This document shows positions 20,208 through 31,660 of a stretch of DNA of 64,000 bases, piece after piece. This stretch comes from Parelaphostrongylus tenuis (Eukaryota; Nematoda; Chromadorea; Rhabditida; Metastrongylidae). The stretch covers positions 558,001-622,000 of the forward strand of contig JAHQIW010002266.1 in the NCBI GenBank assembly GCA_019055375.1. The letters are read 5' to 3'. The notes under the pieces were generated by a model. That model did no database searches. It saw nothing but the letters and a program-made list of their open reading frames with translations, and was not told where the DNA came from. A program made the translations under genes and the position numbers. Each line of letters starts with the position of its first letter. The first letter of the stretch is position 1.

Positions 20208-21330
20208 ATGTTCTGTCAAACAAACAAATTAGTTCTTGAAACATTCTTGAACGTGCAAATAAGCTTAACTGAGAGCGGCTACATAACGAAGTGGTACCGA
20301 AAGCCAAGTAGTAAGAATATCTTGGTTCACTATCTCTCTTCTCATCCCTCACATACGAAGAAGGCGCTAGTAAAAAACATGTTTCAAACAGCAGCCAATG
20401 TATGTACCGGGGAGGAGCAGAGAGTAGAATCCGTGAAACTGGCGCGGGAAATAGCCACTTCTAATGGATACGAATTCGTAGCCCCTCGGCTTAGGTTTAG
20501 AGGAAATAATGCGCCTCCGAACGAAAACTTAGTTGAAAGGAATAAAACGATGTTTGAAAAGAGCGGGCTTAGAGCAATCGGTGGCCATTATTGAAATACC
20601 ACCGAATACTCTAAAACGCCAACTAGTTCGCAACCGCTTATATGACCGTCTCTGTATGATGAAAGATTGTAAAATATGTCCTAACGGCAGAGACGGTGAT
20701 TGCATGAGCGTAGGTACAGTCTACCTAATCTCTTGCAAAGCGTGTAGTGATAAATATGTTGGCGAAACGGGTAGGCCGCTCTATGCCGTATAGAGGAACA
20801 CCTAGCTGATAAGCGTCTTAAAAGACGGAACACCCCGCTAGGGACGCATAGAGCACAGAAGCACGACGGAGTTGATTTTGAAATCGAAGTCACCATCCTT
20901 GCGCAGGAGCAAAAAACATCACCGCGAAAGATCTTGGAAGCATTTTGGATTAATACGACCAATCCAACCATAAACCGCAGGGAGAAATGCCTTGTAAACA
21001 CTCGTGATATGAGCCAGTATATAAGACTGTTGTTTTGATGGGTAGGGTGCATTACGAGCCTATGTGTCTCTCTTGCCGGTGATCTCCACTTGGATCATCT
21101 AGTGGAACACATATAAAAAGCGGTGAGTATGTTGAGTGTTGATTTTTGCTTGATGCGATTGAAATCTAGGTCTGGTGATTTTCTTTAAAGAAGTAATGGA
21201 GGTGTTTGACTGATTGTATTGCAAACATTTTGACCTTTCCAGGCTCTGAAGAAGGCGAACTGCCGAAACGTCAGCTATCGAATAAAGTTTAATGTAACAC
21301 CTCGTGTTCTGCTCAAAGAAGAAAATCAAG
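20208..21330 (+). pseudogene. Penelope-like element: RT end, GIY-YIG endonuclease, 3' terminal repeat
   Basis: The first frame (20208-20594) begins inside the RT C-terminal part. FLNVQISL then TKWYRKPSSKNILVHYLSSHP is a hallmark of Penelope-like RTs. A second frame overlaps it and carries IIEIPPNTLKRQLVRNRLYD, a Cys pair (CKICPNGRDGDC) and GTVYLISCKACSDKYVGETG, the start of a GIY-YIG nuclease. The rest of the nuclease (TPLGTHRAQKHDGVDFE, then ILEAFWI) follows after a frameshift near 20790. The non-coding end holds a hammerhead at 21243-21275. The RT palm and the front of the element are absent, so it is 5' truncated and dead. Confidence 0.88.
21243..21275 (+). ncRNA. PLE terminal hammerhead ribozyme
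   Basis: GCT (21243-21245), CTGAAGA (21246-21252), A, stem II GGC/GCC with loop GAACT, GAAA (21265-21268), CGT, C17, AGC. Stem I is only three pairs (GCT/AGC) and stem III is minimal, as known for metazoan PLE hammerheads. Core bases are intact. Confidence 0.75.
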
Positions 21331-24030
21331 AATCATACTGAAGCATGCCGAGGTTAATAGACAGTCGGTCTTGGGAGTTGTTAAACAAATTAGTGTCAAA
21401 GTTTGGAAAGATTCTGCTACCCATGTGAAATGTATCTTAGTATTTCGTGTGAGCCATTCCATACAATAATGATTATCAATCATAGCAACTGGAAATGAGA
21501 CAGCAGTCAATTACTGAACAAAATCTGAACTTTGTATGTTCACACAGGGGACTACGTCAGTGTTACAATAGCTCTTTAAATTTTTCGGTATCTGGAAAAC
21601 GCTTGGTACTTTCCTCTCTCCGTAACCGTTTTCAGCCCCTTATGAAAAACGCACCTGTCGATTTTTCTGAGAGTTTCTTAGACCCATTCGATAGCTTCGA
21701 CTACGAGAATTCGAACGGTGTAGCTCATTTCTTATATGGTCTTATAATGCGCAGCAACAGTGGAGAGAAAAATTTTAATTGGCACTCAAGCATTTTTGCT
21801 AAGCAAGGCATTCCCTTCAAAAACCTAGCAATTACTCGGTAGCTCAGTTCTCCACAATTCTAATGGTGTATTTTAATGTCTAAAAAAACCTTACATTGCG
21901 TTGCGACACAGAAAAAAATTAAGATTGCGTTTCACACGCGGTCACATACGAATTGCTCTGCGCGATCGATGCGAAGCAACCTCCCACCCTAACCAACAAC
22001 AAATGCGGGCCGAGTGCAAAACTTAGTAATCTTTTGGCTATAATAATGTGATAAAAGGTTCTTTTCGAAAACTAAGCAGATCATTAAAATTGTAGATTTA
22101 TGCTGATGAATGGTCACTGAAAGTCTTAAAGAAAGACATTGTCTAGCTAAAATTGCTTGTGTAAAAATAAAAATACTTCAAAGAAAAACATTCTAATGAA
22201 CAGTCATTTACTTTGGCGTGAAGCTGTTTACTTCAAAAGTGCCCAAGCAAAGGTGATATTGGCCTCTTCAGTAATTACTCCTTTTATGCTGCATACCCTT
22301 CCTAGCAGCAGTAGTCTCATGCAGCAAAATGAACTCGTCCAAAAAAACTTTAGATCGTTTCCGTGAATGGGCAGGGATTTCTTAAAGGGACCTTTTTTGT
22401 TGAACAAGACTTTTCGTCACACTCTTAATAATCATTCAAAAGTGAAATTTAAAAATGTACTTTTTTCCTAAAAAAAGCCTTCTTGCAGCTATTTTGCACT
22501 CAAGATAAATTAATGAATCACACACGTTGTGTGGCATCTTGGATATATTAGTGTCTAATTAGAATTATTTCCTCTTCTTATGAACATTCTTAAGACTTTC
22601 AGAAGAAATTTTGCTCTATTGTTCTAGCTCTTGAGCCTTTAAATTTTCTTATATATTAACAAATAAACCTTGTATTGAGCTTTAAGCCTTAGCTCAAGCC
22701 TAAGTAGCCTTAATCCAAGCACGAAAAGCATTTGATGTGTAGAGGAATTCTTCGAGCCCGAATCATATAATTCACTTAGAACACTAGTCAAAGAGGAGAA
22801 TTATCATAAACCTAATAAAGTTTCGCACTCCACATGTGAATCACGTCTGGGTGTCTATTGATCGATGCTATCGATCCACACGGCGCATGTTAAAGTCAAT
22901 CTTATTTTCTCAGCTGCAGTGCTTCAAAACGGTCTTCTCTCGAAACAAATATAGTGAAGTTGTCGTAATTAAAGCTATTGATTAGATATTAAAGGTTAAG
23001 GAAGAGCTCTGTAGCGCGAGATAGAAGCGCAATAAATGCGATAACCGAAACACGTGTGAAACATGGTTTTATTTTGAATGCTTACAGTTTTGTATAAAGG
23101 CTTTTTGAAGAAAAAACTACGTTTATGAGTTTTCCGATTAAATATTACGCTTGCGAATGATTGCTGGAAATCTGGTGAAAAGTCTTTGCCCAGCAAAAAA
23201 TTCTTATTCAAAAATCACTGCTCGATAACGGAAACAATTCAAAACTTGTAATGATTTATTGAAAGATGAAAACATTTTTTATATGAAGAACGTTTGATAG
23301 ATGTAACATTAGATGATCTATCTGTAGAATATACAGCGTGCGATAAAAAGTTCTTGGGAATCACGGAAGTTGCGTGTATTCTCTTCGGTACACATCGCAC
23401 ACATGCTGAGGAAGGCATGGAAATTCGTAAACCGCGAGAAAACGATCTACTTTTGTTCAGGAATAAACATCTCTCAATAGGTGTTCAGGAATACATTAAC
23501 AAAGTTTAATATAGTATAATTGCCCCAAACGGAAGAGACGAAAAATAAAGATAAAGTTTTCCTTTGAAAAGTATGCCCATTGTTTAGAAGAAAAAAAAAA
23601 CATTTCCGACCAATATATTCTTCCTTGATTGATTAGTTGGAATTTATAATAACATATTGATAGCTAAGCCGCTGTGGAATCGCACAAAAGTGTAGAACTT
23701 ATTAATCTCACGCAGTAATCTTATAAGTCGTCTACTCTCCAAGCAAAATTCATTTACAAAGTCTACAAAGTCAACATCTTTCCTGGAAGGGAAATCTTTC
23801 AATTGATATAAACGAAACAATGCCATAAACTTAGTTAGCCATAAATGTGAAGATAAAATCGGTCTCTTGGTTCCCAAGTCCATGCTTGTAAGCGTTAGTT
23901 TTTCTCATACTAGATGTCATATAAAGTTGTGCATTTGACGTTTTGATAGAACTCCCATTTAATGACCCTCACTGTTATGCTTATTCTTTCTATTCTAAAG
24001 CGTTAACACTAGAAATCTATGACGAGATTT
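21331..24030. other. no gene recognised
   Basis: Several open frames of 60-115 codons occur, the longest at 21495-21842 (plus), but none shows a domain, signal peptide or paralogue in the window. A CCGAAACACGTGTG word at 23045 may be a scrap of a family 2 hammerhead. Confidence 0.4.
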
Positions 24031-24049
24031 ACCTAGCCTATATCTAGGG

Positions 24050-24190
24050 GTAGATGTGAATCTTACAGAAGTTATGGCCGCAGATATGAGTACTATGGCG
24101 GATATAGATCCGAAAATGGAAACTACTCCTATGGAAGCTATCTTGGCGGATATGGAGAGCAACCCAACGAAGGCTACGGTTACAGCTGAT
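24050..24190 (+). pseudogene. Gly/Tyr-rich exon-like frame a
   Basis: The frame reads SYGRRYEYYGGYRSENGNYS and ends at a TGA after GYGYS (24190). The Gly/Tyr composition resembles small secreted nematode peptides. TCTTACAG just upstream would be a fair 3' splice site, but no upstream exon with matching phase was found; a short hydrophobic start around 23980 (MLILSILK) does not join in frame. It is either a last exon or a decayed gene. Confidence 0.35.
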
Positions 24191-24739
24191 CCTCATTAAG
24201 AATTTTCTCCACTGTTCGGAGGGTGAGCATTCAGCAAGGCACTTTAGCAGAAGTCACAGAAAAAGTAGTGTAAGGTTGTCTGCGACAGTGATTCACAAGC
24301 AAATTCCAATTCACACATTATACGGGTTTGTCTTTTTTATTTTTATTTGATAAATACATCTTTAAATGCCCTATCAAGATACAAAGTTATGTTTATATCG
24401 TTTCACAATCACTATTTTACTAAACTGGATTGAGCTAATTTAGTAGCAATAACTATTTCGAATCAAAGGAGTGTACCGTAACATGTACTAGTATTTATAT
24501 ATCATAAATATTTTTGACCGGAATAAACGCAGTTTTACCTAACTCTGACACTCATTGTCGTGAATTTTGGAGATAATATGTACCAAAGAAGAATCATTTT
24601 ACTGAGATTTGACCAATTGGCATGACTGTGCTAAAAAAAATTCTCTGGTTTCCGACCTTGAGCTGAGCAGGTAAAATCTGCAATCTTGTCGCCGCGTTCA
24701 GCATTCGGTGAACGCGTTCACTTGAATATTAGTAAAAAT

Positions 24740-24995
24740 TCATACGAATTAATGCTTTAATAACTTGCCTATGCGCCTATCCCATCGTCATCTCGGTGGG
24801 TGCTCAACGTGGCAATTATGGAAGTGCTTGGCCTGTATATTATGGAAACAAATACGAACATGGATCTTGCGACAGATTTAAATCCTATGGCGGATTCGGG
24901 CACCTGGACGGATGTGGCTACAATGGCGAATTTGATGACCAAAGATATCATCCACCTCGAAGTGCTCTTTCAAATACCTTTGTTGGAGCTTTACT
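24740..24995 (+). pseudogene. Gly/Tyr-rich frame b, start codon lost
   Basis: The frame encodes a hydrophobic stretch INALITCLCAYPIVISVGAQ, like a signal peptide with its cleavage site, followed by RGNYGSAWPVYYGNKYEHGS and SYGGFGHLDGCGYNGEF. No ATG lies in frame before the hydrophobic part; AAATTCATA is preceded by TAA. It therefore looks like a secreted Gly/Tyr-rich gene that has lost its start, or a downstream exon. The frame runs on into the inverted repeat at 25091, which is not part of it. Confidence 0.4.
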
Positions 24996-25090
24996 TAGTG
25001 ATGTTGAGCAACGAATTGCGTATATCGTTTCACCTAGCAAAAACAGCCGCTTCTCTTCTCCTCTGCTTGACACTATTAATGAAAATATGC

Positions 25091-25334
25091 TACTAATACT
25101 CGAAATTGGTAGTATTTTTGATGCATTTCGCACTGTTATGATGTTTTTCTATATTCCTAAGAGAATTGAGTGGTGAGCGAAAACACGACCTCAGGCGGGA
25201 ATCGAACCCACATTTCATTCTATCCGGGGACGGAAGTCGTGTTTTTGTTCACCACTCAATTCTCTTAGGAATATAGAAAAACATCATAACAGTGCGAAAT
25301 GCATTAAAAATGCTATCAATTTCGAGTATTAGTA
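25091..25334. repeat. 86-bp inverted repeat around a tRNA-like core
   Basis: Arms 25091-25176 and 25249-25334 are reverse complements with about three differences. The 72-base centre holds GGCGGGAATCGAACCC, the complement of a tRNA T-arm, so the centre is half of the SINE-like repeat seen nearby at 25459. The arms carry ATATTCCTAAGAGAATTGAG, also seen at 39.43 kb. Confidence 0.85.
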
Positions 25335-25458
25335 ATTAGAATAGCTGTCAGCTCAACTGGGTTTATAAAGCGAAATCGCATACCCGACCAAACCTGTCAA
25401 AGGTTGGTGGCTGATAGCTAACATTGAGATGTTGAAGAATGAGTGGTCGGGCAAATGT

Positions 25459-25567
25459 GCCTCAGTGGTGCAGTGGTAGAGCACACGTCCCCAGATAGGA
25501 TGAAACGTTGGTGCGATTCCCGCCTGAGGTCGTGTTTTTTGCTCACCACTTAATTCTCTTAGGAAAA
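25459..25567 (+). repeat. tRNA-derived SINE-like repeat, best-preserved cloverleaf
   Basis: Bases 25459-25530 fold like a tRNA: acceptor GCCTCAG/CTGAGGT (seven pairs, one G-T), D arm GTGC...GCAC, anticodon arm CGTCC/GGATG with a 7-base loop lacking T33, weak T arm around GGTGCGATTCC. It is then followed by CACCACTTAATTCTCTTAGGAA, shared with 25.25 kb and 39.52 kb. The missing T33 and the dispersed copies argue for a repeat and not a working tRNA gene. Confidence 0.65.
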
Positions 25568-28500
25568 TATGTTATGTTCAAATGCTAGGAAATATCTATA
25601 ACGTTTTCTGCTCACTGGAAATGGATACAGATGTAGTTTCTTAGACATAGTAACTAGTCAGTTAGACAGATAATCGTTAAGACAACGAAGCTTACAAATT
25701 CTCACAAACATTTCCCATAATATTGCCGTTATCAATATTAAATAGAAAAGATCGTGTACCTCACTTCGTGCTTAGAAAAAAAGGCACGCATTTAGGTGGG
25801 TTCTATCAAACACTTTCAAAAACATCTTTTTCAAAATTATTATTAGTAAAAATTAATTACGGTAATGGAAAGAATGCCAGATCAAAATCTTAGTGGAGTT
25901 TTAGATAATCTATCAAACATGTTGGCATAAGCTTTTTGTCTTTGACAAAAAAAAGCGCATCTTCAGAAACCATAGAGTTAAAGGGTTAAAAAAATATTTT
26001 TATGGTATGTACGCTTACTTCGCCATTACATTCGTATAAAATTATCAGCACTGGAAATCATCTGAACTATTCGCTAACAGAAGTTGAAGATTTTCAGCAC
26101 ACATGACGAACACAGCGACGGACATGCTCATGCAACAATGAGTGGTACAAAAACTCTTACCTTGAACGATATCAGAGTGTCTTTCAAATACAAATCTGTA
26201 TGAATGGAGCGAAAGTCAAACTGATACACATAAAAGAGTTAGAAAGGTGGATTTACCTCTTTCGTAGGCACGTGTACCAATTTACTACTTTTGTCGATTA
26301 AGTGATTTACTAACCACCAACGTTGGGGCAGTTCATCCTGGATTGAAGTGTTGTTTGAAAAAATCTGCTTGTTTCGTTTGTATCAGTACACTCTGGAGTA
26401 GAGGGATGGCAATTTCTTCGACAGCGATTTGGATACAAGTCGCATATAAGACTTTTGCCGCGTAGGTAAGCGCAAAAGTGGAACAAATTCTTTGAACGGG
26501 CGATGGTTTGCACTGCAGTTTTGCTCTCTTGTGTCTAAGTTTCAAGCGACCTTTCCTTTGGTAATGATTTTGAGACAGTAGAGCGTTCTCCCACAGATCA
26601 TTTACACACTTTAGTTCCTAAGCGGTTAGAAGAGCACCTGCGACACTCATAATTCGATTTTTCGCCCACAGTCACCCGAACCTTCACTATCGCTTCGTTT
26701 ACAGTACATTAACAGCAGAGGGTCTGGACGGTTGAAAAAAGACTACATATATATAGCTGTACCCCCAAAAAAATCACTGCATGAGCCGTGTCTGCATTCA
26801 ATATTTCCTTTCACTGAGTATCAAGAGTTTTTTATTCATTAATTATTTGTCGTTCTTTCAGGAAAGTTCATTGTCCTTTAGTAGGAAGTAACCATAATTT
26901 TGATAAAGCAGTAAAAAAAGAATGACGAACTCAGATTTAAAATGATTGGCTTACGAATCCTCTAAACGACAACTTTCAAGTAGCGAAATTGCGTGAAAAA
27001 CGATTAGTGAAGATTTCAAAGAGGAAAGCCCAGCAACACCAGTTGTTGCCGCTTAGACTAAGAGGAAAAGCTTCTACGCTATTCACAAAGTTATTGGACA
27101 AAACTACCCACGGCTGTATTACGCTCTCATCGACACTTGTGTTTATCTACAACCATATCACGCTAGGGCGTGAAAATATGTCATATCAACGATTCTTGCT
27201 TGTGGAGGGCAATGTGTTATCTTGTCACTGGTTTGCAGCGTCATCGGTGTCGAAAGGATAAAAAATGGAATAGTGCTCCGTCACACATTGTTCATACGCT
27301 AATAAACAATCACCGATCCAGTGGTTGAACGGGAAATAACGGAAATGATAGCTCCATTGTCGTACAACGAAAGAAAAAAAAAATCGCTCGACAAATACAT
27401 AAATCTGCACTACAGAGCATCTGCTTTTCAATAACGACAATGATAGGCAATACAAATGAGACAAAACGAAGAATACCATTATATTGTGCTGGTTTGCAAA
27501 AAAGAAATTAATTGGGTGAATCTGGCAGAATGAGATTTTACATCGTGATGTCAATGTTTCAACAAAAAATGTTGCTTGTGAGCGACAAGAAGAAAAATAT
27601 GGATTCGAGCTTTACTTAGGACTACTTCAAAACTGTACGAGAGATCAATAGTTCGTGTTCGAAAATGTTCCTTCCATACGTAAGCAAATATGAAATAGAC
27701 AGTTAAGATGTAACCACTTGGAAATGTATGAAGGAAATCGAAAACGTCGAAAAATTCGAAAAAATAGAAGACCTACAAAGTTTGTTTATTTGAAACCTTG
27801 AGACTACTGTGACATCACTCTATAATTGTATCATCAATCACTGATAAATCTTCCAGAATATCTAAGCAAGGAGCTGATTTAGATGACTTTCTCTATCCTT
27901 CTTCTTCGAAAATTCTGGAGACATTTTGCTCAGCTCTACTTTTATACGACACTCAAATATCGATTCCGATGGCAAGAAGGTGATGTAGTCGACTAGGATA
28001 GGTTGACTGATCAATGCCAAATATTCTCTCGAGACGTCAGACACTCGCCACTTGCAGGGTGGAAAAAGAGATGAGGCAAGGATCTCCAGATGGCTGCTAA
28101 GAACTTTGCGTATTGCTGGCATCAATGTTTCCCTCATATACGCAGTCTGAACGACCCACGTGGTACGAAATCGATCGCCGCATTCTTTTCGAGTAAAGTT
28201 TTGTTATAATGTTTTATAATAAAATAGTTTTCCATGTGCCGTTTTCAAGAAGAAAAGCACCCATAACTCGCAGCAACTAGCTATTTATTCTTATATTGAG
28301 AAATTTAGAGAATGAAAACAAGGCAAGATATCATATTGCTATTCTATGTATACTTGACAAAAAGATTCCCATTTTACAAAACATGTAACCACTGTGAGGA
28401 TGATGAAATCGAATTCCTGGCAAAACTAAAATAAATGACCAAGAGCAACCACAAAGAATTTTTGCAGGCGATAGTAAAAACGCGTTAAGCTTTCACCAGG

Positions 28501-30550
28501 AGCGGACCTCAACGTTTTTATTCGAGAGGTATTTGCTGGTTTGATAAGAAGAACTAGATAATGGTGTTGGAGCTTTGTCAATTGATAAATATAGATGTTT
28601 GTCAACGCTTGTGTATACGAGTAAGTTTACCTTTTTGGATAACTTTATTGCAAAATGATGACGAATTGCGGACTTTTTTGTCTTCAATTAAATTTTCCGA
28701 TGAAAACATATAATTCTCTTTAGAGCTTGACCAAGTTGAGGACAAAAGTCCATTACACTACATTGCTTGTCATTTAGAAGCACTCCTAACCATGTGAGGA
28801 AGCTAGGGTTTAATCCGCTGAGAATTTGAAAACTCATAACACAGATAGACTGAAAACTCAAAAAAGTCAATTACATTAAAAAAATGTGGTTTGAAAATAT
28901 TAGCGGCAATTCCGGTCGACACGAGTAACGTCATGTTTAGAGATGCCGTGCAACACATATGTTTAAAAGAATTACTGTTTCACAGAGGCCGTAATTCTTC
29001 CTTTCGTGAAGACTTGGATCTTCCTAGCAAAGCTATGCCAGATCTCGAAGAGAATTAACTTAATTTTCAAAAATATTTTTGAAGAACTGATAATTTTCAA
29101 ATTGTAGTAGAGCACACCGCAATTAATAGAAAATGTTAAGGATCGCACAATATGTAAGAAACAATTAAGTACATAGATACGGAATGATAATAACAGGCCA
29201 GTTTTTTGTAGAACAGAAAGCAAAAAGAGCAAAAAATTGAAAGGAAGGATAAGCCAGCTGCATATGCCAAGGAAAATGTATTGTCTGTAAAAAATTTGCA
29301 TAAATAAGTTGGCTGTAGACGACTTGGTGGAACGGAAACAAATTGTCGATTCTTCCTGCCATCCAACTGGCATTATAAGAATTCGTGTCGATAGTTTCTT
29401 GTTTAGTTTTTGGCTTTCGTTTGTTTGCAGATTGATTGATAAATCATGAAACAGATCTTTCAACAAATGAACGTTTTCATTGACTAAGAAGAAAACGAAG
29501 AGTAGACGAACATTGACAACATTTCATAGCAAAGTGATAAGGAGCGCCCGACATCGTTTTGTCAGGTGCAATGCACCATTTGACCCACGTTATCTTGCGC
29601 TTCTGTTAGATCAGGTTGAAATGCTAATTAATATTGTATGGTGAAAATATTGTTGATTAGTGGTCCTACGTTCATTTAAGTTTTCCTCGTATACTCGTCT
29701 TATGTTTCCACTAACGATCTGCATTCTCTGGCATTTGGGATGAGACAACAAAGTACAATTTCCATAAATCAATTTCTGTTGACGTTGCCAGTAACCGGCA
29801 TTTTGTCAGATATCTCTAATATAGAGCATGTTGCTCTCCAAGCAAATTCATGCTTTGATTTCGCTAATTAATTGAAAAAAAATCAAGAATGGTGAGTGAT
29901 AATCATAAAGGCTCTTGATATCATTCAAATTCAATTCCAAAGTTATTTTTTATAGGATTATTTTTGCGCTAATGGAGTGAATCATGGATAAACAAATGAG
30001 AGAAAGAGGCACGAAAAGAAAATGCTGCTCTTCTGTATGAGAGTTTGAAGATGATTAACTCAGACGCCACTCCGAATCATTTTTAGAATACCGAAGCTGC
30101 GTTCTCTTTCTTAGGTACAATTTTTTTTGAAGAATTAAGAAGATAACAAGTATGTCAAAGATTTGAGATAACCGAGAGAGCATAAGATCGAACTACATTT
30201 GTAAGGATATTTATATACCATTGTTTATTTAGTAATGCTTCCACTCAAAATTGCTCTTTTACATTTTGTAAATGTTGAAATTTGTCGACGTTATAACGAG
30301 TTTACAAACCCGTGCTATATACGCTACTGCATCCCTATTAATGTATATTGGGGATGCCGCACCTAACCACCGGTGATGTATTATAGCTGACGAGACCTAT
30401 TGTGCATGATGGATACTTGTTCATGGCTGAGGTGGCCCTAAGAGTACTAGAATTACGCCTCATAGTTGGCAAGAAATTGGAGTTTTCACCGGTCAAATTC
30501 TTTAGGATCAGTAAGATCGAGCCAGTATGAGAAAGAAGGGCAGCGTTCTA
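25568..30550. other. no gene recognised; long AT-rich stretch
   Basis: Only short frames with biased hydrophobic or low-complexity translations are present. No repeat family from elsewhere in the window was recognised. Host exons shorter than about 60 codons could be missed here. Confidence 0.35.
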
Positions 30551-30552
30551 CT

Positions 30553-30755
30553 GAATCTGTCTTTAAAACCTTGCTTGCTCGCGTGGTTATCCCCAATCCA
30601 GTGTTTAACTCATTCAGGACAACTCGAGTAAAACGTTCATAGACACCACGCATTACGGAGATTGCAAGATATTTGCCGATATGGTGACGATCTCACTTTT
30701 ACAACAATGACGCTGTCTTTCTGGCCATCCATTGAAGCATCGACTGTGAAGCTGC
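30553..30755 (-). pseudogene. RTE reverse-transcriptase fragment
   Basis: The plus-strand sequence parallels 50820-51000 of the intact RTE. Shared blocks include GCTTG(C/T)TCGC(G/A)TGG, ATCCAGTGTT-like, TTCAGGA(C/T)(A/G)ACTCGAGTAAA and GG(C/T)..TTCCATTGAA. It covers only the RT segment around KKGDLRDIGNYRPI and is badly decayed. Confidence 0.6.
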
Positions 30756-30789
30756 GTTCAGAAAGACGATGTAATTCCCGATGATCAAA

Positions 30790-31195
30790 TTCGGTGTACA
30801 ACATTTGCGCAACCAGAAAGACGCCGTTGATTTTCATCAATAGAGACGTCAAAATTAACGCAGCGGGATATCCGCAGCAATTCTTACGGGACGCATTGGA
30901 CCCATGGAGTGCTCAACACTTTGGCGTCGACGGATTTACGTTTTAGAAAGACTGGGCTCCTGCAGCAATCGGCCAGCTTAACGAATGCCATCTGTCAAGA
31001 GCTAATTTCATGCTTTGGGCAAAGACATTTCGCCGTCAAACTCGCCATATCTCAACTATGGATTACTTTGTGTGAATCATACTGGAGGAACAGGTCTCGC
31101 TTACTCGCTACACTACAGTAGACGCGCTCAAAACGGCTTTGACACGCACTTGGAATGAGCTTATGGTGGAAACTTGAACGAGCATAGCTGGAAAA
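30790..31195 (+). pseudogene. Tc1/mariner-type transposase remnant
   Basis: Read on the plus strand: KTPLIFINRDVKINAAGYP, DPWSAQHFGVDGFTF, then after a stop KDWAPAAIGQLNE, and later MDYFV, a stop, and ILEEQVSLTRYTTVDALKTA. These match, in order, the core and C-terminal part of Tc1/mariner transposases of the type ending NPMDY-VW-ILE. Three or more stops make it dead. It abuts the RTE fragment on its left. Confidence 0.75.
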
Positions 31196-31384
31196 TTTTG
31201 CCTCAGGTAAAGAGGTCAAAAGAGGCAATTATGAGAATATGTGATAATCTTCTTTGTTTCTTATTACATTGCTGATCTAGTAAACTTGATTACTCCTTTC
31301 GTGTAATGTTTTCCGAAACTCCTTTCTTCTCAACCTCTTCTACCGATGGCAGAAAGTATTAAATATACCCATCGATGAAGAGAA

Positions 31385-31660
31385 ATGTGCAAAACTTTTG
31401 AGCCAGGATTCGAACCCACATTTCACCCTATCCGGGGGCGCGGCGTGAGCCGTTACACTACTGACGCCTGTTTTAACAACACTCTTCCCACACCACAAAG
31501 CATATATCTGTCAGCAATCAACCGTCAGCGGAATGACGTAGGTACCGCTGTCGACATTGAACGCAGTCACGCTGGCAGACTTTGAGTATTACATGCTCAA
31601 ACAGAATTCCTTTTTATGTGAGCGCTTCTAGCGGTGGTATGATCTTATAAGTAGACCCAC
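31385..31660 (-). repeat. tRNA-derived SINE-like repeat, minus copy
   Basis: It contains AGGATTCGAACCCACATTTCA (complement of a T arm), then GTTACACTACTGACGCC, GACATTGAACGCAGTCACGC and GGTGGTATGATC, in the same order as the copy at 0.5 kb. A partial second head follows near 31690. Confidence 0.65.

Noticed and set aside
25459..25530. Functional tRNA gene
   Set aside because: The cloverleaf can be drawn, but T33 is missing, the T arm is weak, and several dispersed relatives share non-tRNA flanks, so it is a tRNA-derived repeat.
30637..30852. Minus-strand SFTVDASMDGQKDSV as a mariner transposase motif
   Set aside because: DNA alignment shows this part is the RTE RT region; the resemblance to a mariner motif is coincidental. 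The genuine mariner remnant is on the plus strand just to the right.
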